Notes: generated by a model not told the origin, from the sequence alone. A stretch of DNA of 7,793 bases from Coriobacteriia bacterium (GCA_007125735.1 SLCP01000168.1:1-7793), one strand, 5' to 3'. Counted from the first letter of the stretch, positions 1 to 5,430 are shown. Numbers and translations are program-made.

Positions 1-809
1 CGCGCCTTGGTGCCGCCGCCGAACTCGACGTCGAGGGTCGCGGTGCCCGAGCCCATCGAGACGTTGTTGACCTTCACGCTACGGTAGCCTCCGTCGACGA
101 ACGCGCCGATGACGCCTTGGCTCTGCGCCTGCTGCTCCACGATCGTGTTGGTGACCGAGGTGTCCCCTCGGCGACCCGCGGGGCCGAGCGAGGTGTTGCC
201 GTCGCGGGTGATGCTCGAGAAGAACCACGCGCCGTCGTAGTTGCGCAGGACGGCGGTGCCCGAGATCGGGTCATCGCCGTGGGTGGAAACGCGCAGGCGG
301 GCCTCGGTGGCCGTAGCCGACTGCGGGGTGAACGAGAACGAGGTGATCTTGCCGGTCACGAGCTTGGTGATCTGCTCCTGGCTGTCGACCTGCTCCCAGT
401 ACATGCGCTCGCGCGCCTCGGCCGGGACCTGCACACCGGTCACAGGGGTCACGGCGCTGTCGCTCGGGGCTGACGGCGTGCTTGGGGTAGGCGACGTCGC
501 GGGCGTGGTGGGCGCTGCGTCTGCGGGCTCCTCCGCGTCCTCGTCGACGTCAGCGTCCTCATCGGGCGCCTCTTCCTCCGGCGGTGCGGCGTCTTCGTCG
601 TCGGGGTCTTCGGTGGGCTTCGGCGGTACCGGTGTGGCGACCTGATCGCCGTCGGAGCCGCTCAGCAGGCGCTCTGCGAGCTCCATCCCGCCGAGGAACC
701 AGAAGGACGCCGCGAACACGGCTGCTGCCGCAAGCACGACCAGAAGTGGAACGAGCAGCGACCGCTTCTTCGTCGCGGTCGCGGGTGTAGGTGTATCAGT
801 CACGCGCAC
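1..809 (-). CDS. Membrane-anchored extracytoplasmic protein with acidic linker, unknown function (3' end beyond window)
   Basis: I do not recognise the family. The visible 269 codons begin with a short basic N-terminus (KKR near residues 14-16) and one hydrophobic segment at about residues 18-40, with no lipobox cysteine, so it is probably an N-in signal anchor. Residues 66-97 are dominated by Asp/Glu with Pro and Ala, followed by a Pro/Thr/Ser-rich spacer to about residue 125: a flexible, negatively charged extracellular linker. From about residue 128 a folded-looking domain starts (VPAEARERMYWEQ) with alternating polar and hydrophobic strands and WFFSS near 195, continuing past the left edge. 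The start is the GTG at 809, six bases after GGAGG within GGAGGGGG; an in-frame GTG at 803 is the alternative. It lies 73 bases downstream of the LCP-like gene and has its own extended -10 promoter. Function is unassigned; the neighbourhood suggests an envelope role. Confidence 0.8.
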   Translation of the reverse strand, partial: MRVTDTPTPATATKKRSLLVPLLVVLAAAAVFAASFWFLGGMELAERLLSGSDGDQVATPVPPKPTEDPDDEDAAPPEEEAPDEDADVDEDAEEPADAAPTTPATSPTPSTPSAPSDSAVTPVTGVQVPAEARERMYWEQVDSQEQITKLVTGKITSFSFTPQSATATEARLRVSTHGDDPISGTAVLRNYDGAWFFSSITRDGNTSLGPAGRRGDTSVTNTIVEQQAQSQGVIGAFVDGGYRSVKVNNVSMGSGTATLDVEFGGGTKA

Positions 810-812
810 TAG

Positions 813-820
813 CCCCCTCC
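813..820 (-). promoter_or_regulatory. Ribosome binding site that decides the start at 809
   Basis: Read on the minus strand this is GGAGGGGG. Counting from GGAGG, the GTG at 809 is six bases away and the GTG at 803 is twelve, so the upstream GTG is favoured. Confidence 0.6.
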
Positions 821-864
821 GTTGGACCACGGCAGCACCACAGCCCGCTCGGCAAACTCCAGGG

Positions 865-873
865 ATTATACCA
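865..873 (-). promoter_or_regulatory. Extended -10 promoter for the acidic-linker membrane protein
   Basis: The minus strand reads TGGTATAAT, a perfect TATAAT preceded by the TGn extended -10 motif. No good -35 hexamer sits 16-18 bases upstream (TAGATT at 892-887 is the nearest, with 16 spacing). Transcription would start near 858, giving a leader of about 50 bases. The promoter lies between the LCP-like stop codon and the next gene, and its -35 region falls inside the end of the LCP-like gene. Confidence 0.6.
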
Positions 874-882
874 TTGCCTATC

Positions 883-1560
883 TCAGAATCTACCAAGCAA
901 TTCGACGAATGCCTGCTCGGACAAGTCGGTCACGATACCGGGAGTGTCCGGTCCCGCCGCCGCCACTGCGACTGCGAGCGCCTCGGCGAACTGCTCGACG
1001 ATCCTCTCTCGTTCAGTATCGGTCAGAAACACCGCTCCCTTGAGGTACTCGCACGTTTCGGCGCCGCTCAGCACCTGCTCGCCACGGGGGAAGCTGTAGA
1101 GTTGCTCGCCGGTGAAGACGTCCACCGTCCGAGGAGAATCGAGCTCAAGCCCGCCTGCCGCATCCACCGCAGCAACCCACGCCTCCTGCTCGAAGACCAC
1201 GTACCCGGGAGTGGCGCCGCCCTCGAGTCGCGCGATCGCCGCCGCCACCGCCGGTCCGCCACCGAACGGGTACGCGTCGCGCAGCTGGTCGTAGGTGGTG
1301 CCGGGGATCGTCACCTCGGCAAGCGGGTCGTAGACGGCTAGCGCGCCGCTCGCGGAGTCGAGCGAGGCGACCACGGGCGTGCCCACCGCGCCGTCCTCCC
1401 CCGCGCATGCGACCGCGAGCACTACGGTGGCGGGCAGGGTGTCTCGGCCGGTCAGCGGCAGGTCGAGCACGAGCGCCGCCGCTACCGCGACGGCTGCCAG
1501 GACCGCGGCTACCGCCGCGCCCCAACCTGCCGCGCGCCACACGCCCCCTCCGCGTCCCAT
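883..1560 (-). CDS. Degenerate LytR-CpsA-Psr (LCP)-like membrane protein
   Basis: A 225-residue protein with an N-terminal transmembrane segment at about residues 12-33, then an extracytoplasmic domain whose spacing follows LCP phosphotransferases. VVASLDSASGALAVYDP (63-79) aligns with the strand that normally precedes SIPRD; YVVFEQEAWVAAVDAAGGLEL (120-140) matches the LCP 'DalGGV' region; GEQVLSGAETCEYLKG (160-175) matches 'G.q.LnG.qAl.Y.R'; and DTERERIVEQ (181-190) matches 'D..R..RQ'. LCP enzymes attach wall teichoic acid or polysaccharide to peptidoglycan from lipid carriers. Here the IPRD arginine is missing (DPLAEVTIPG) and the arginine after the conserved Tyr is Lys, so catalysis is doubtful; it may be a binding or regulatory relative. 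The ATG is one base after the amidase stop (TGAGATG), with GGGAGAG upstream, so translation is probably coupled. The family call is by eye and moderately secure. Confidence 0.7.
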   Translation of the reverse strand: MGRGGGVWRAAGWGAAVAAVLAAVAVAAALVLDLPLTGRDTLPATVVLAVACAGEDGAVGTPVVASLDSASGALAVYDPLAEVTIPGTTYDQLRDAYPFGGGPAVAAAIARLEGGATPGYVVFEQEAWVAAVDAAGGLELDSPRTVDVFTGEQLYSFPRGEQVLSGAETCEYLKGAVFLTDTERERIVEQFAEALAVAVAAAGPDTPGIVTDLSEQAFVELLGRF

Positions 1561-1561
1561 C

Positions 1562-2665
1562 TCACTCTCCCAAGTAGGCGATGATGCCTGCTGCCATGCC
1601 CTCGGCCAGTTTGTCCTGGTAGTGCGGGCTCGACAGCAGCCGGTCCTCGACCGGGTTCGTCATGAAGCCACATTCTACCAGTACGCTCGGGACGGTCGCC
1701 CAGTTGAATCCGGCGATGTCGGTGCGGGGCTTGATGCCGAGGTCCGTTGCGCCGGTCGACGCCACGAGCGCGTCTTGCACGAGCCGGGCGGCGCGCTCGC
1801 TCGGCGGCGCTATCGGCCCGGTCCACCGGTTCGCACCGGGGTAGAGCGTCGAGATCCCCGCGCGGTTGGCATCGGTGCTGCCGTCAGCGTGAACGCGCAC
1901 GAAGAGGTCGGCCCCAGCCGCGTTGGCCATCTGGGCACGCTCGGCATTCGAGATGCTCACGTCGTTGGTGTCGCGCGTCATCACCACCGTGATACCGGCT
2001 GCCTCGAGCCGCTCTTTGAGGTTCATCGATATCTGCAACACGACCTCGTACTCGGGAACGCGGGTGGTCACGCCGGTCGTCCCACCGGTCACGCGCGGCT
2101 TGGTCTCTGAGGCTCCCGGCCCGACGGGCTCTTGCCGAGAGTCCCCGCGCGCCTGGTGACCGGGATCGATGCAGACCACCGCGCCTTCGAGCGCGCCCGC
2201 GGCCGGACCTCCGCCAGCGCCCGCCTCAGCGGGCACCACCAGCATGATGGCCGTGCCGGCAGGCACGAGCTGCATCGCTGCCGGCTCCTGCGCGAGCACG
2301 CCGCGTGCATCGCCCACCGCATCGGCAAGGGCCGAGGGGTCCTCGGTCAGCTTCACGACGAGTCCGGCCGCCTCGAGCACGACCTCGGCCTCCGCAAGCG
2401 AGCGGCCCACGACATCGGGGACCTCGACGGTCTCGGGCGGGGCAGTGGCCTCGGCAGACGCGGTGGTGACGGGTGGCGGAGTGGGCGCCGGCTGCTCGAG
2501 AGGCGCGATGGGCGCCTCGGCCTGCCCGTCGCCCTGCGTGAGCAGGAGAGCGGTTGCTGTACCCGCGATCCCGAGCACGCCAACGACGGCAAGCGCGATC
2601 GCCGCGAGGCGCGCGCGCTGGCTTCGTGAGCGCTGGGTTCTCTCTGTTCGCGAGGTACGTTTCAT
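1562..2665 (-). CDS. N-acetylmuramoyl-L-alanine amidase (amidase_3) with PASTA domain
   Basis: A secreted peptidoglycan hydrolase that cleaves the amide bond between N-acetylmuramic acid and L-alanine. Numbering from the ATG at 2665 (367 residues): basic N-terminus, hydrophobic anchor about 19-42, Pro/Thr/Ala linker 47-78, one PASTA domain about 80-145 (VEVPDVVGRSLAEAEVVLEAAGL region), Gly/Ala spacer, and amidase_3 from about 160. Likely zinc ligands are H170 (CIDPGH), E205 (VPEYEVV) and H259 (VRVHADGS); E331 in VECGFMTN is the catalytic glutamate. PASTA domains bind muropeptide or uncrosslinked wall, so this suggests targeting to nascent peptidoglycan. The segment 171-204, rich in Gly and Thr, resembles the substrate-side loop of actinobacterial amidases. 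No clear Shine-Dalgarno precedes 2665; GTG codons at 2692 and 2755 are in frame but would add an unusual basic leader before the anchor. First gene of a three-gene minus-strand group. Confidence 0.92.
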   Translation of the reverse strand: MKRTSRTERTQRSRSQRARLAAIALAVVGVLGIAGTATALLLTQGDGQAEAPIAPLEQPAPTPPPVTTASAEATAPPETVEVPDVVGRSLAEAEVVLEAAGLVVKLTEDPSALADAVGDARGVLAQEPAAMQLVPAGTAIMLVVPAEAGAGGGPAAGALEGAVVCIDPGHQARGDSRQEPVGPGASETKPRVTGGTTGVTTRVPEYEVVLQISMNLKERLEAAGITVVMTRDTNDVSISNAERAQMANAAGADLFVRVHADGSTDANRAGISTLYPGANRWTGPIAPPSERAARLVQDALVASTGATDLGIKPRTDIAGFNWATVPSVLVECGFMTNPVEDRLLSSPHYQDKLAEGMAAGIIAYLGE

Positions 2666-2678
2666 GGTGTGTTGAGGA

Positions 2679-2687
2679 ACGATAGCA
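2679..2687 (-). promoter_or_regulatory. Weak candidate extended -10 for the amidase gene
   Basis: The minus strand reads TGCTATCGT, a TGn motif followed by TATCGT (4/6 to TATAAT), with no recognisable -35 at normal spacing. It would start transcription within about ten bases of the ATG at 2665, giving an almost leaderless message, in line with the missing Shine-Dalgarno. This is low-confidence. Confidence 0.25.
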
Positions 2688-2715
2688 CGCACGGCCGATC
2701 GGCGGCGACCTATCG

Positions 2716-2744
2716 TTGACTCCGAATCCTTTCGGGGATACCAT
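2716..2744 (+). promoter_or_regulatory. Sigma70-type promoter for the wHTH-MNT/HEPN module
   Basis: TTGACT at 2716-2721 (5/6 to consensus), a 17-base spacer, and TACCAT at 2739-2744 (4/6). The predicted start point is near 2751, about 30 bases before the ATG at 2783. An inverted repeat begins two bases after the -10, so the promoter could be repressed by a protein bound there. Confidence 0.6.
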
Positions 2745-2745
2745 G

Positions 2746-2769
2746 TTTTTGGCACGTTCGTGCCAAAAA
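2746..2769. repeat. 11-bp perfect inverted repeat over the predicted start point, putative operator
   Basis: The left arm TTTTTGGCACG (2746-2756) and right arm CGTGCCAAAAA (2759-2769) are exact reverse complements separated by TT. The repeat covers the predicted transcription start of the divergent plus-strand module and ends 13 bases before its ATG. It is not placed as a terminator, since no gene is transcribed into it from either side. A two-fold symmetric site next to a gene encoding a winged-helix protein is the usual arrangement for autorepression. A hairpin in the 5' leader just before the AAGGGGG ribosome binding site is the alternative. Confidence 0.6.
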
Positions 2770-2782
2770 GGGGGTTTGCCGC

Positions 2783-3364
2783 ATGCTCTCAACGCTCATC
2801 ACTTCAGCCGCCAGGAGGAAGCTGCTCACGCACTTCCTCACTCACCCAGAAGAGCGCTTCTATCAGAAGCAACTCATGCGTGATCTTGGACTGTCCTCGT
2901 CACTTGTTCAGCGCGAACTCAGCAAGCTCGAGGAAATCGGTCTACTCACGAGCACGCGCGAGGCCAATGCGCGCTACTTCCAGATCGACACGACGTTTCC
3001 GCTGTACCCGGAACTCAAGAGCATCGTGTACAAGACCACCGGGCTGGCCGATGTTCTGCGGGCATCTCTCGCCGACATCGGAGACGTAGAAGCGGCCTTC
3101 GTGTACGGCTCGGTCGCCAAGAACGTGGAGGAAGTCGGCTCAGACGTGGACCTGCTCGTCATAGGCGACGTGGAACTCGATGTGCTCGACGACGTGGTGG
3201 GCTCCGCCGAAGCCATGATCGGCCGCGAGATCAACACGGCGACGTACTCTCGCCGCGAATGGCAATCCCGCGTCGAGCGGGACCAAGCGTTTGCCAAGGA
3301 TGTCGTCGACGGACCCAAGATCTTCTTGATCGGGAGTGAGGATGGACTTCGAAGCGCTGATTAG
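2783..3364 (+). CDS. Winged-helix / MNT nucleotidyltransferase fusion, candidate type VII antitoxin and autoregulator
   Basis: A 193-residue protein in two parts. Residues 1-72 form a MarR/ArsR-like winged helix (ITSAARRKLLTHFL, then YQKQLMRDLGLSSSLVQREL as the recognition helix-turn-helix, then the wing EANARYFQID). Residues about 95-184 are a minimal nucleotidyltransferase of the polymerase beta fold: FVYGSVAKNVEEVGSDVDLL carries the exact GSx10DxD motif (G109, S110, D121, D123). The third carboxylate of the fold is not evident; the matching strand reads GREINTATYS. The tail GPKIFLIGSEDGL is typical of this wHTH-NTase group. In the characterised Shewanella pair MntA adds AMP to a tyrosine of HepT and neutralises it; the same role is inferred here. 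The ATG at 2783 follows AAGGGGG by eight bases. The last 23 bases overlap the HEPN gene. The fused DNA-binding domain suggests autoregulation through the inverted repeat just upstream. Confidence 0.88.
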   Translation: MLSTLITSAARRKLLTHFLTHPEERFYQKQLMRDLGLSSSLVQRELSKLEEIGLLTSTREANARYFQIDTTFPLYPELKSIVYKTTGLADVLRASLADIGDVEAAFVYGSVAKNVEEVGSDVDLLVIGDVELDVLDDVVGSAEAMIGREINTATYSRREWQSRVERDQAFAKDVVDGPKIFLIGSEDGLRSAD

Positions 3365-3791
3365 AAGTCGAGCTATCGAGCCCGTAGACATGGGCGATCG
3401 CGAGATAGCCGGACTGCTCATGGTTTCCGAACGCGACGTCCGTGCGTCGGCTTCGATGGTCGACACGGACCTCGATTGGGCTTTCGCCATCGCCTACAAC
3501 GGCATCCTGCAGGCTTCGATCGCGTACATGGGGTATGTCGGATATCGACCACGCGGCGAAGGCAAGCACTTCAACACCTTCCGCTTCATCGAGCAGGCGC
3601 TTCCCGATCATTCGGCCACTATCCGCCGTCTTCAGAGATTACGGCGCAAGCGGAACGCAGCGATTTACGAGCAATCCGGACTCGTCAGCGAGCAGGAAGC
3701 GCACGACGTGATCGAGTTCGCAGCGAAGTACTGCGACCTCATCGAGTCGCTAATGCCATCAACGATCACGGATCTCATCTCCCGCGAGTAG
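3342..3791 (+). CDS. HEPN-domain protein, candidate toxin partner of the MNT protein
   Basis: A 149-residue, mostly helical protein resembling small HEPN proteins of the UPF0332/SAV_6107 type. The helix WAFAIAYNGILQASIAYM (46-63) matches the first long HEPN helix, and RLRRKRNAAIYEQSGLVSEQ (99-118) matches the 'R..aDY' motif, followed by the final helix to about 137. Canonical HEPN RNases use Rx4-6H; here R104 is followed four residues later by Y109, so the histidine is replaced. Many MNT partners of this group show tyrosine there, and a tyrosine in this motif is what MntA modifies in HepT, so Y109 may be the AMPylation target (inference). The ATG at 3342 is five bases after GGGAG and overlaps the upstream gene by 23 bases, meaning coupled translation; GTG at 3336 is possible but overlaps that binding site. 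Toxicity is unproven. Confidence 0.8.
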   Translation: MDFEALIRSRAIEPVDMGDREIAGLLMVSERDVRASASMVDTDLDWAFAIAYNGILQASIAYMGYVGYRPRGEGKHFNTFRFIEQALPDHSATIRRLQRLRRKRNAAIYEQSGLVSEQEAHDVIEFAAKYCDLIESLMPSTITDLISRE

Positions 3792-3919
3792 CGTCCGCGC
3801 GCAACCGCTCTGCTACTTCAACGTACACCCTACCGTTGATCACGCCCACACGCACACGAGGCCCCCTCAGCCCACCCGAAAGGACCGGGCAAGCACCGAG
3901 GAGACCTCGAAAGCAGACA

Positions 3920-3994
3920 TGGTGGGCCCAGCAGGATTCGAACCTGCAACCAAGGGATTATGAGTCCCCTGCTCCACCGTTGAGCTATGGGCCC
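3920..3994 (-). tRNA. tRNA with CAT anticodon, probably tRNA-Ile2 (lysidine type)
   Basis: A complete 75-nt cloverleaf including an encoded CCA: acceptor GGGCCCA/TGGGCCC, D-stem GCTC/GAGC with a 7-nt loop, anticodon stem GGGGA/TCCCT, loop CTCATAA with CAT at 3962-3960, variable TGGTT, T-stem GCAGG/CCTGC with TTCGAAT. CAT could be Met, initiator Met or Ile2. The acceptor has C4-G69 and C5-G68, described as identity elements for TilS, and the TTGGTT variable region resembles E. coli Ile2 more than elongator Met, so Ile2 reading AUA is preferred. The acceptor starts with a G1-C72 pair, which argues against a typical initiator. The gene converges on the HEPN gene. Confidence 0.93.
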
Positions 3995-4011
3995 GCGTGA
4001 CCGCAGGGCAG

Positions 4012-4040
4012 ACTATAGCAAGACGCCAACCCTGTTGCAC
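4012..4040 (-). promoter_or_regulatory. Promoter of the tRNA-CAT gene
   Basis: On the minus strand, TATAGT (4017-4012, 5/6) lies 17 bases downstream of GTGCAA (4040-4035, 3/6). Start near 4005, about eleven bases before the mature 5' end. The -35 hexamer occupies the same six base pairs as that of the divergent tRNA-Asn promoter. Confidence 0.55.
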
Positions 4041-4063
4041 CCCACATGCGCCTTGCGTATACT
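4035..4063 (+). promoter_or_regulatory. Promoter of tRNA-Asn
   Basis: TTGCAC at 4035-4040 (3/6), a 17-base spacer, and TATACT at 4058-4063 (5/6). The start would be near 4070, leaving a leader of about 33 bases to the mature tRNA. It shares its -35 base pairs with the divergent tRNA promoter. Confidence 0.6.
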
Positions 4064-4102
4064 GCGCGATGGTGTCGCACCCCTCTGTGACGCCCCCAAC
4101 AT

Positions 4103-4177
4103 TCCTCGGTAGCTCAATGGTAGAGCATCCGGCTGTTAACCGGAGGGTTGTAGGTTCGAGTCCTACCCGAGGAGCCA
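4103..4177 (+). tRNA. tRNA-Asn(GTT)
   Basis: A complete 75-nt cloverleaf with encoded CCA: acceptor TCCTCGG/CCGAGGA, D-stem GCTC/GAGC with loop AATGGTA, anticodon stem TCCGG/CCGGA, loop CTGTTAA with GTT at 4135-4137, variable GGGTT, T-stem GTAGG/CCTAC with loop TTCGAGT, and discriminator G73. All stems pair perfectly. GTT reads asparagine codons AAC and AAU, and the G73 discriminator fits asparagine tRNAs. It has its own promoter upstream and a hairpin terminator just downstream. Confidence 0.97.
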
Positions 4178-4187
4178 GACATTTCAC

Positions 4188-4218
4188 AGGTCGCCCACGT
4201 GGCGGCCTTCTTGCTTCT
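4188..4218 (+). terminator. Intrinsic terminator after tRNA-Asn
   Basis: An eight-base-pair stem, AGGTCGCC (4188-4195) with GGCGGCCT (4201-4208), including one G-T wobble and loop CACGT, followed by a T-rich tract TTCTTGCTTCT. It begins 11 bases after the tRNA CCA end, so it most likely ends the tRNA transcript. Confidence 0.65.
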
Positions 4219-4225
4219 CAACCGC

Positions 4226-4235
4226 AGCACGTGCT
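4226..4235. repeat. 10-bp palindrome in the -35 region of the HD-GYP gene
   Basis: AGCACGTGCT is perfectly self-complementary with a central CACGTG. Its right end lies 18 bases before the TATAAT at 4254, where a -35 hexamer would be expected. An activator or repressor site is possible, but a 10-bp palindrome can also arise by chance. Confidence 0.4.
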
Positions 4236-4253
4236 CGTACGGCCCTGATGCTT

Positions 4254-4259
4254 TATAAT
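4254..4259 (+). promoter_or_regulatory. -10 element of the HD-GYP response regulator gene
   Basis: A perfect TATAAT with no good -35 at 16-18 bases (GTGCTC or TGCTCG), suggesting dependence on an activator. The start would be near 4266, giving a leader of about 58 bases that ends in a GGGGGGA ribosome binding site at 4308-4314. Confidence 0.5.
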
Positions 4260-4323
4260 ACTTAAGCACCCATCCGGGAATATTCTTACAGTAGCTCCTT
4301 CGCAACCGGGGGGACGATAATCG

Positions 4324-5430
4324 ATGGCCTTGCGCGTTCTGGTCGCAGACGACGACTCATCGAGCCGCTACCTGCTCGAATCCATCCTCACATCCGCCGG
4401 TTACGAGGTCACCTCGGCGCCGGACGGTGCTGTGGCGCTCTCTGCCGCCCGCGAAGCACCCCCAGACCTCCTGATCACCGATATCCTCATGCCCAACATG
4501 GACGGCTATGCGCTCTGCCGCGAGTGGCGCGCCGACGAAGCGCTCGCCGAGATCCCGCTCGTCTACTACACCGCCAACTACACCGACCCCGATGACGAAC
4601 GGTTCGCCGTGAGCCTCGGCGCAGACCGCTTCCTCCTCAAGCCGATGGATCCCGATGCGCTGCTCAATGAGATCGCCACGCTGCTCGAGCTCAACCGGGC
4701 CGGTGAACTACCGCAGCGCAACGCCGGCAACGGAGATGAGACCGAGGTACTGAAGGAGTACAACGCACGGCTCGTCAGCAAGCTCGAGCAACAGCTCACC
4801 GAGTTGCAGAGCGTCAACGAATCGCTCACAGCGCTCGTCGACGGTACCATCCAGGCGATCGCGAAGCTCGTCGAGGCGCGCGACCCTTATACCTCGGGCC
4901 ACCAGGAGCGTGTCGCCGACCTCGGTGCGATGATCGCCGCGGAAATGGGCTTCGACGAGGACTTCCAGCGCGGCATCCGGATGGCCGGACTCCTGCACGA
5001 CATCGGCAAGATCTACGTTCCCGCCGAGATCCTCACCAAGCCGCGCCGCCTCACCGATGTCGAGTTCAACATCATCAAGCTCCACCCCGAGGTCGCCTAC
5101 GACGTACTCTCCCCCATCGAGTTCCCCTGGCCAATCGCCGACTACGTCTACCAGCACCACGAGCGCATGAACGGGTCTGGGTATCCGCTCGGGCTCGGTG
5201 GTGAGGACATCGTCATGGGCGCGCGTATCCTCGCGGTCGCCGACGTCGTCGAGGCGATGTCATCGCACCGGCCGTACAAGGCCGCGATCGGGCTCGAGCC
5301 GGCCCTCGACGAGATCGAGGCGAACGCGGGCACCCTCTACGACGGGGACGCGGCGCGCGCGTGCCTCAACCTCTTCCGGGTACGCAGCTACGAGATACCT
5401 CCCGCGACGACCACCCCGCTCGCGCTCTGA
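4324..5430 (+). CDS. Response regulator with HD-GYP domain, predicted cyclic-di-GMP phosphodiesterase
   Basis: A 368-residue cytoplasmic two-domain regulator. Residues 1-122 are a receiver (REC) domain: acidic pocket D9-D11, phospho-acceptor D53 (LLITDILMPNMDGY), T83 and K106 (FLLKPMD). A helical, coiled-coil-like linker follows at about 138-172 (heptad-like KLEQQLTELQSVNESL). Residues about 173-355 are an HD-GYP domain: HDIGKIYVP gives H225/D226, HHERMNGSGYP gives H278, H279 and GYP 286-288, and RILAVADVVEAMSSHRPY is the standard following block. Such enzymes linearise cyclic-di-GMP to pGpG or GMP, with activity set by phosphorylation from a sensor kinase. No kinase is adjacent, so the partner must be elsewhere. 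The ATG at 4324 follows GGGGGGA by nine bases. It runs convergently into rpoD with 31 bases between the stop codons. Substrate and signal are not visible in the sequence. Confidence 0.93.
   Translation: MALRVLVADDDSSSRYLLESILTSAGYEVTSAPDGAVALSAAREAPPDLLITDILMPNMDGYALCREWRADEALAEIPLVYYTANYTDPDDERFAVSLGADRFLLKPMDPDALLNEIATLLELNRAGELPQRNAGNGDETEVLKEYNARLVSKLEQQLTELQSVNESLTALVDGTIQAIAKLVEARDPYTSGHQERVADLGAMIAAEMGFDEDFQRGIRMAGLLHDIGKIYVPAEILTKPRRLTDVEFNIIKLHPEVAYDVLSPIEFPWPIADYVYQHHERMNGSGYPLGLGGEDIVMGARILAVADVVEAMSSHRPYKAAIGLEPALDEIEANAGTLYDGDAARACLNLFRVRSYEIPPATTTPLAL

Noticed and set aside
2132..2675. Plus-strand open frames antisense to the amidase N-terminal half
   Set aside because: They lie opposite a gene with a clear PASTA and amidase structure and show only low-complexity Ala/Ser/Arg composition.
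3818..3839. Short inverted repeat TCAACG...CGTTGA with a 10-base loop after the HEPN gene
   Set aside because: Only six base pairs, a long loop and no T tract, so it is not a convincing terminator.
3872..3895. GC-rich segment downstream of the CAT tRNA as a possible terminator
   Set aside because: Only about four uninterrupted pairs can form and there is no T-rich run on the minus strand.
2740..3994. Integrative element using the tRNA 3' end as attachment site
   Set aside because: No integrase gene, and I could not find a copy of the tRNA 3' end on the other side of the cassette.
3867..4187. Open frames through the tRNA region giving peptides such as VGLEPTTLRLTAGCSTIELP and GSSMVEHPAVNRRVVGSS
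   Set aside because: These are translations of the tRNA genes themselves or their antisense strand, a known source of spurious hypothetical proteins.
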